Positions 7,176-7,411 of a stretch of DNA of 7,411 bases are shown piece after piece. The translations under genes and the position numbers were made by a program. Position 1 is the first letter of the stretch. Each line of letters begins with the position of its first letter. A model generated the notes under the pieces. It made no database searches, had not been told where the DNA came from, and worked only from the letters and a program-made list of their open reading frames with translations. The stretch is from NCBI GenBank assembly GCA_002449665.1, contig DJXH01000060.1, forward strand, positions 1-7,411, read 5' to 3'. This DNA is from Bacteroidales bacterium UBA7009. GTDB taxonomy: Bacteria; Bacteroidota; Bacteroidia; Bacteroidales; Paludibacteraceae.

Positions 7176-7244
7176 ACAAAAATCTGCCTATGGCATAAAA
7201 CAACAGACAAACAACATACATAAATAACGCGTAATAAGCCCAAC
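7176..7244. other. AT-rich spacer with nothing recognisable
   Basis: This is A-rich sequence between the decayed gene and the long hairpin. The only structure seen is TGCC-TAT-GGCA (7187-7197), a tiny 4-bp hairpin with no T-run. No gene, promoter match or repeat is supported. Confidence 0.6.
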
Positions 7245-7380
7245 TTGTTTATCTGGAACTTCGACAACTTCAGTAATCATTATTAGTTCAAGTACGGTTT
7301 ATGCACGCTCACGTATCAGCGTGAGTTTTCCGTGCGTAAATTTGAACTAATAAAGGTAGTCGAAGACCTCAGATAATCAA
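7245..7380. repeat. 136-nt imperfect inverted repeat forming one long bulged hairpin
   Basis: Five paired segments nest in order. TTGTTTATCTG (7245-7255) pairs with CAGATAATCAA (7370-7380), one mismatch. CTTCGAC (7259-7265) pairs with GTCGAAG (7359-7365). TTATTAGTTCAA (7280-7291) pairs with TTGAACTAATAA (7342-7353), perfect over 12 bp. TTTATGCACG (7298-7307) pairs with CGTGCGTAAA (7331-7340) with one T-G wobble. CTCACG (7308-7313) pairs with CGTGAG (7320-7325) around the loop TATCAG. Asymmetric bulges separate them: 14 nt against 5, 6 nt against 1, and TTTTC on the right arm only. About 45 pairs form in total. No convincing open frame spans it. It could be a miniature mobile element, a structured RNA, a recombination or transfer site, or a decayed insertion-sequence end. 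Confidence 0.85.
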
Positions 7381-7393
7381 ATGAAGCGAACGT

Positions 7394-7411
7394 AAAGCGC
7401 ACGCTTTTTAT
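7394..7411 (+). terminator. Possible short terminator at the window edge
   Basis: AAAGC (7394-7398), loop GCAC, GCTTT (7403-7407) and the tail TTTAT form a weak hairpin plus T-run. An alternative pairing is AAGCG (7384-7388) with CGCTT (7402-7406). It lies 13 nt beyond the long hairpin and would end a plus-strand transcript of it. The window stops here, so the call is tentative. Confidence 0.35.

Noticed and set aside
7337..7344. TAAATTTG as a -7 promoter box on the plus strand
   Set aside because: It matches TAnnTTTG but lies within the paired right arm of the hairpin, with no -33 TTTG at the right distance and no gene downstream in the window.
7238..7380. Integron attC site
   Set aside because: GCCCAAC fits the left core RYYYAAC and the hairpin has bulges, but no GTTRRRY core closes the right side and no integrase or cassette array is visible.
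1..7411. tRNA, rRNA, CRISPR array or complete insertion sequence
   Set aside because: I saw no cloverleaf, rRNA motif, regularly spaced repeats or transposase frame on either strand.

Overview
The window reads as chromosomal DNA from a member of the Bacteroidales (Bacteroidetes), probably gut- or rumen-associated. Three things point there: the protein sequences (a Bacteroidetes-type SecA with a long insertion, a Bacteroides-like Fmt, an HD protein opening NPIDIIDKYY, and the EF-G2 paralogue), the Bacteroidetes promoter signature TTTG-N20-TAnnTTTG, and the near absence of Shine-Dalgarno motifs. The genus cannot be fixed from this stretch.

Bases 1-3991 hold a tight plus-strand run of three genes: the 3' three quarters of secA (protein export ATPase), fmt (methionyl-tRNA formyltransferase, 3 nt after secA) and a small HD-domain phosphohydrolase (GTG start, 14 nt after fmt). 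They are probably co-transcribed and end at a bidirectional terminator (4032-4061). On the minus strand, converging on that terminator, lies a complete gene for an EF-G paralogue (4082-6244). Its GTPase motifs are altered in the way expected of the Bacteroidetes EF-G2/FusA2 group. It has a clean promoter (6329-6360) and a leader of roughly 78 nt.

Bases 6361-7411 differ from the rest. They contain an AT-rich spacer with a small inverted repeat, an unexpected 99-bp island of 70% G+C with an open frame and folding potential, a strong terminator (6577-6611), a Bacteroidetes -7 box (6641-6648), and then a decayed gene (6672-7175). Its pieces, read in two frames, reassemble into a kinase-like protein (motif DLHDEN, then VIDCD) that has lost its middle. 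The window closes with a 136-nt imperfect inverted repeat (7245-7380) that folds into one long hairpin, followed by a possible short terminator. This right-hand kilobase looks like an accessory or degrading region beside a stable housekeeping block.

The intact genes serve protein synthesis and export: initiator tRNA formylation, ribosomal translocation and Sec secretion. No complete new defence or mobile system is visible. The most unusual items are the long terminal hairpin, the GC-rich island, and the EF-G paralogue with a non-canonical GTPase site.
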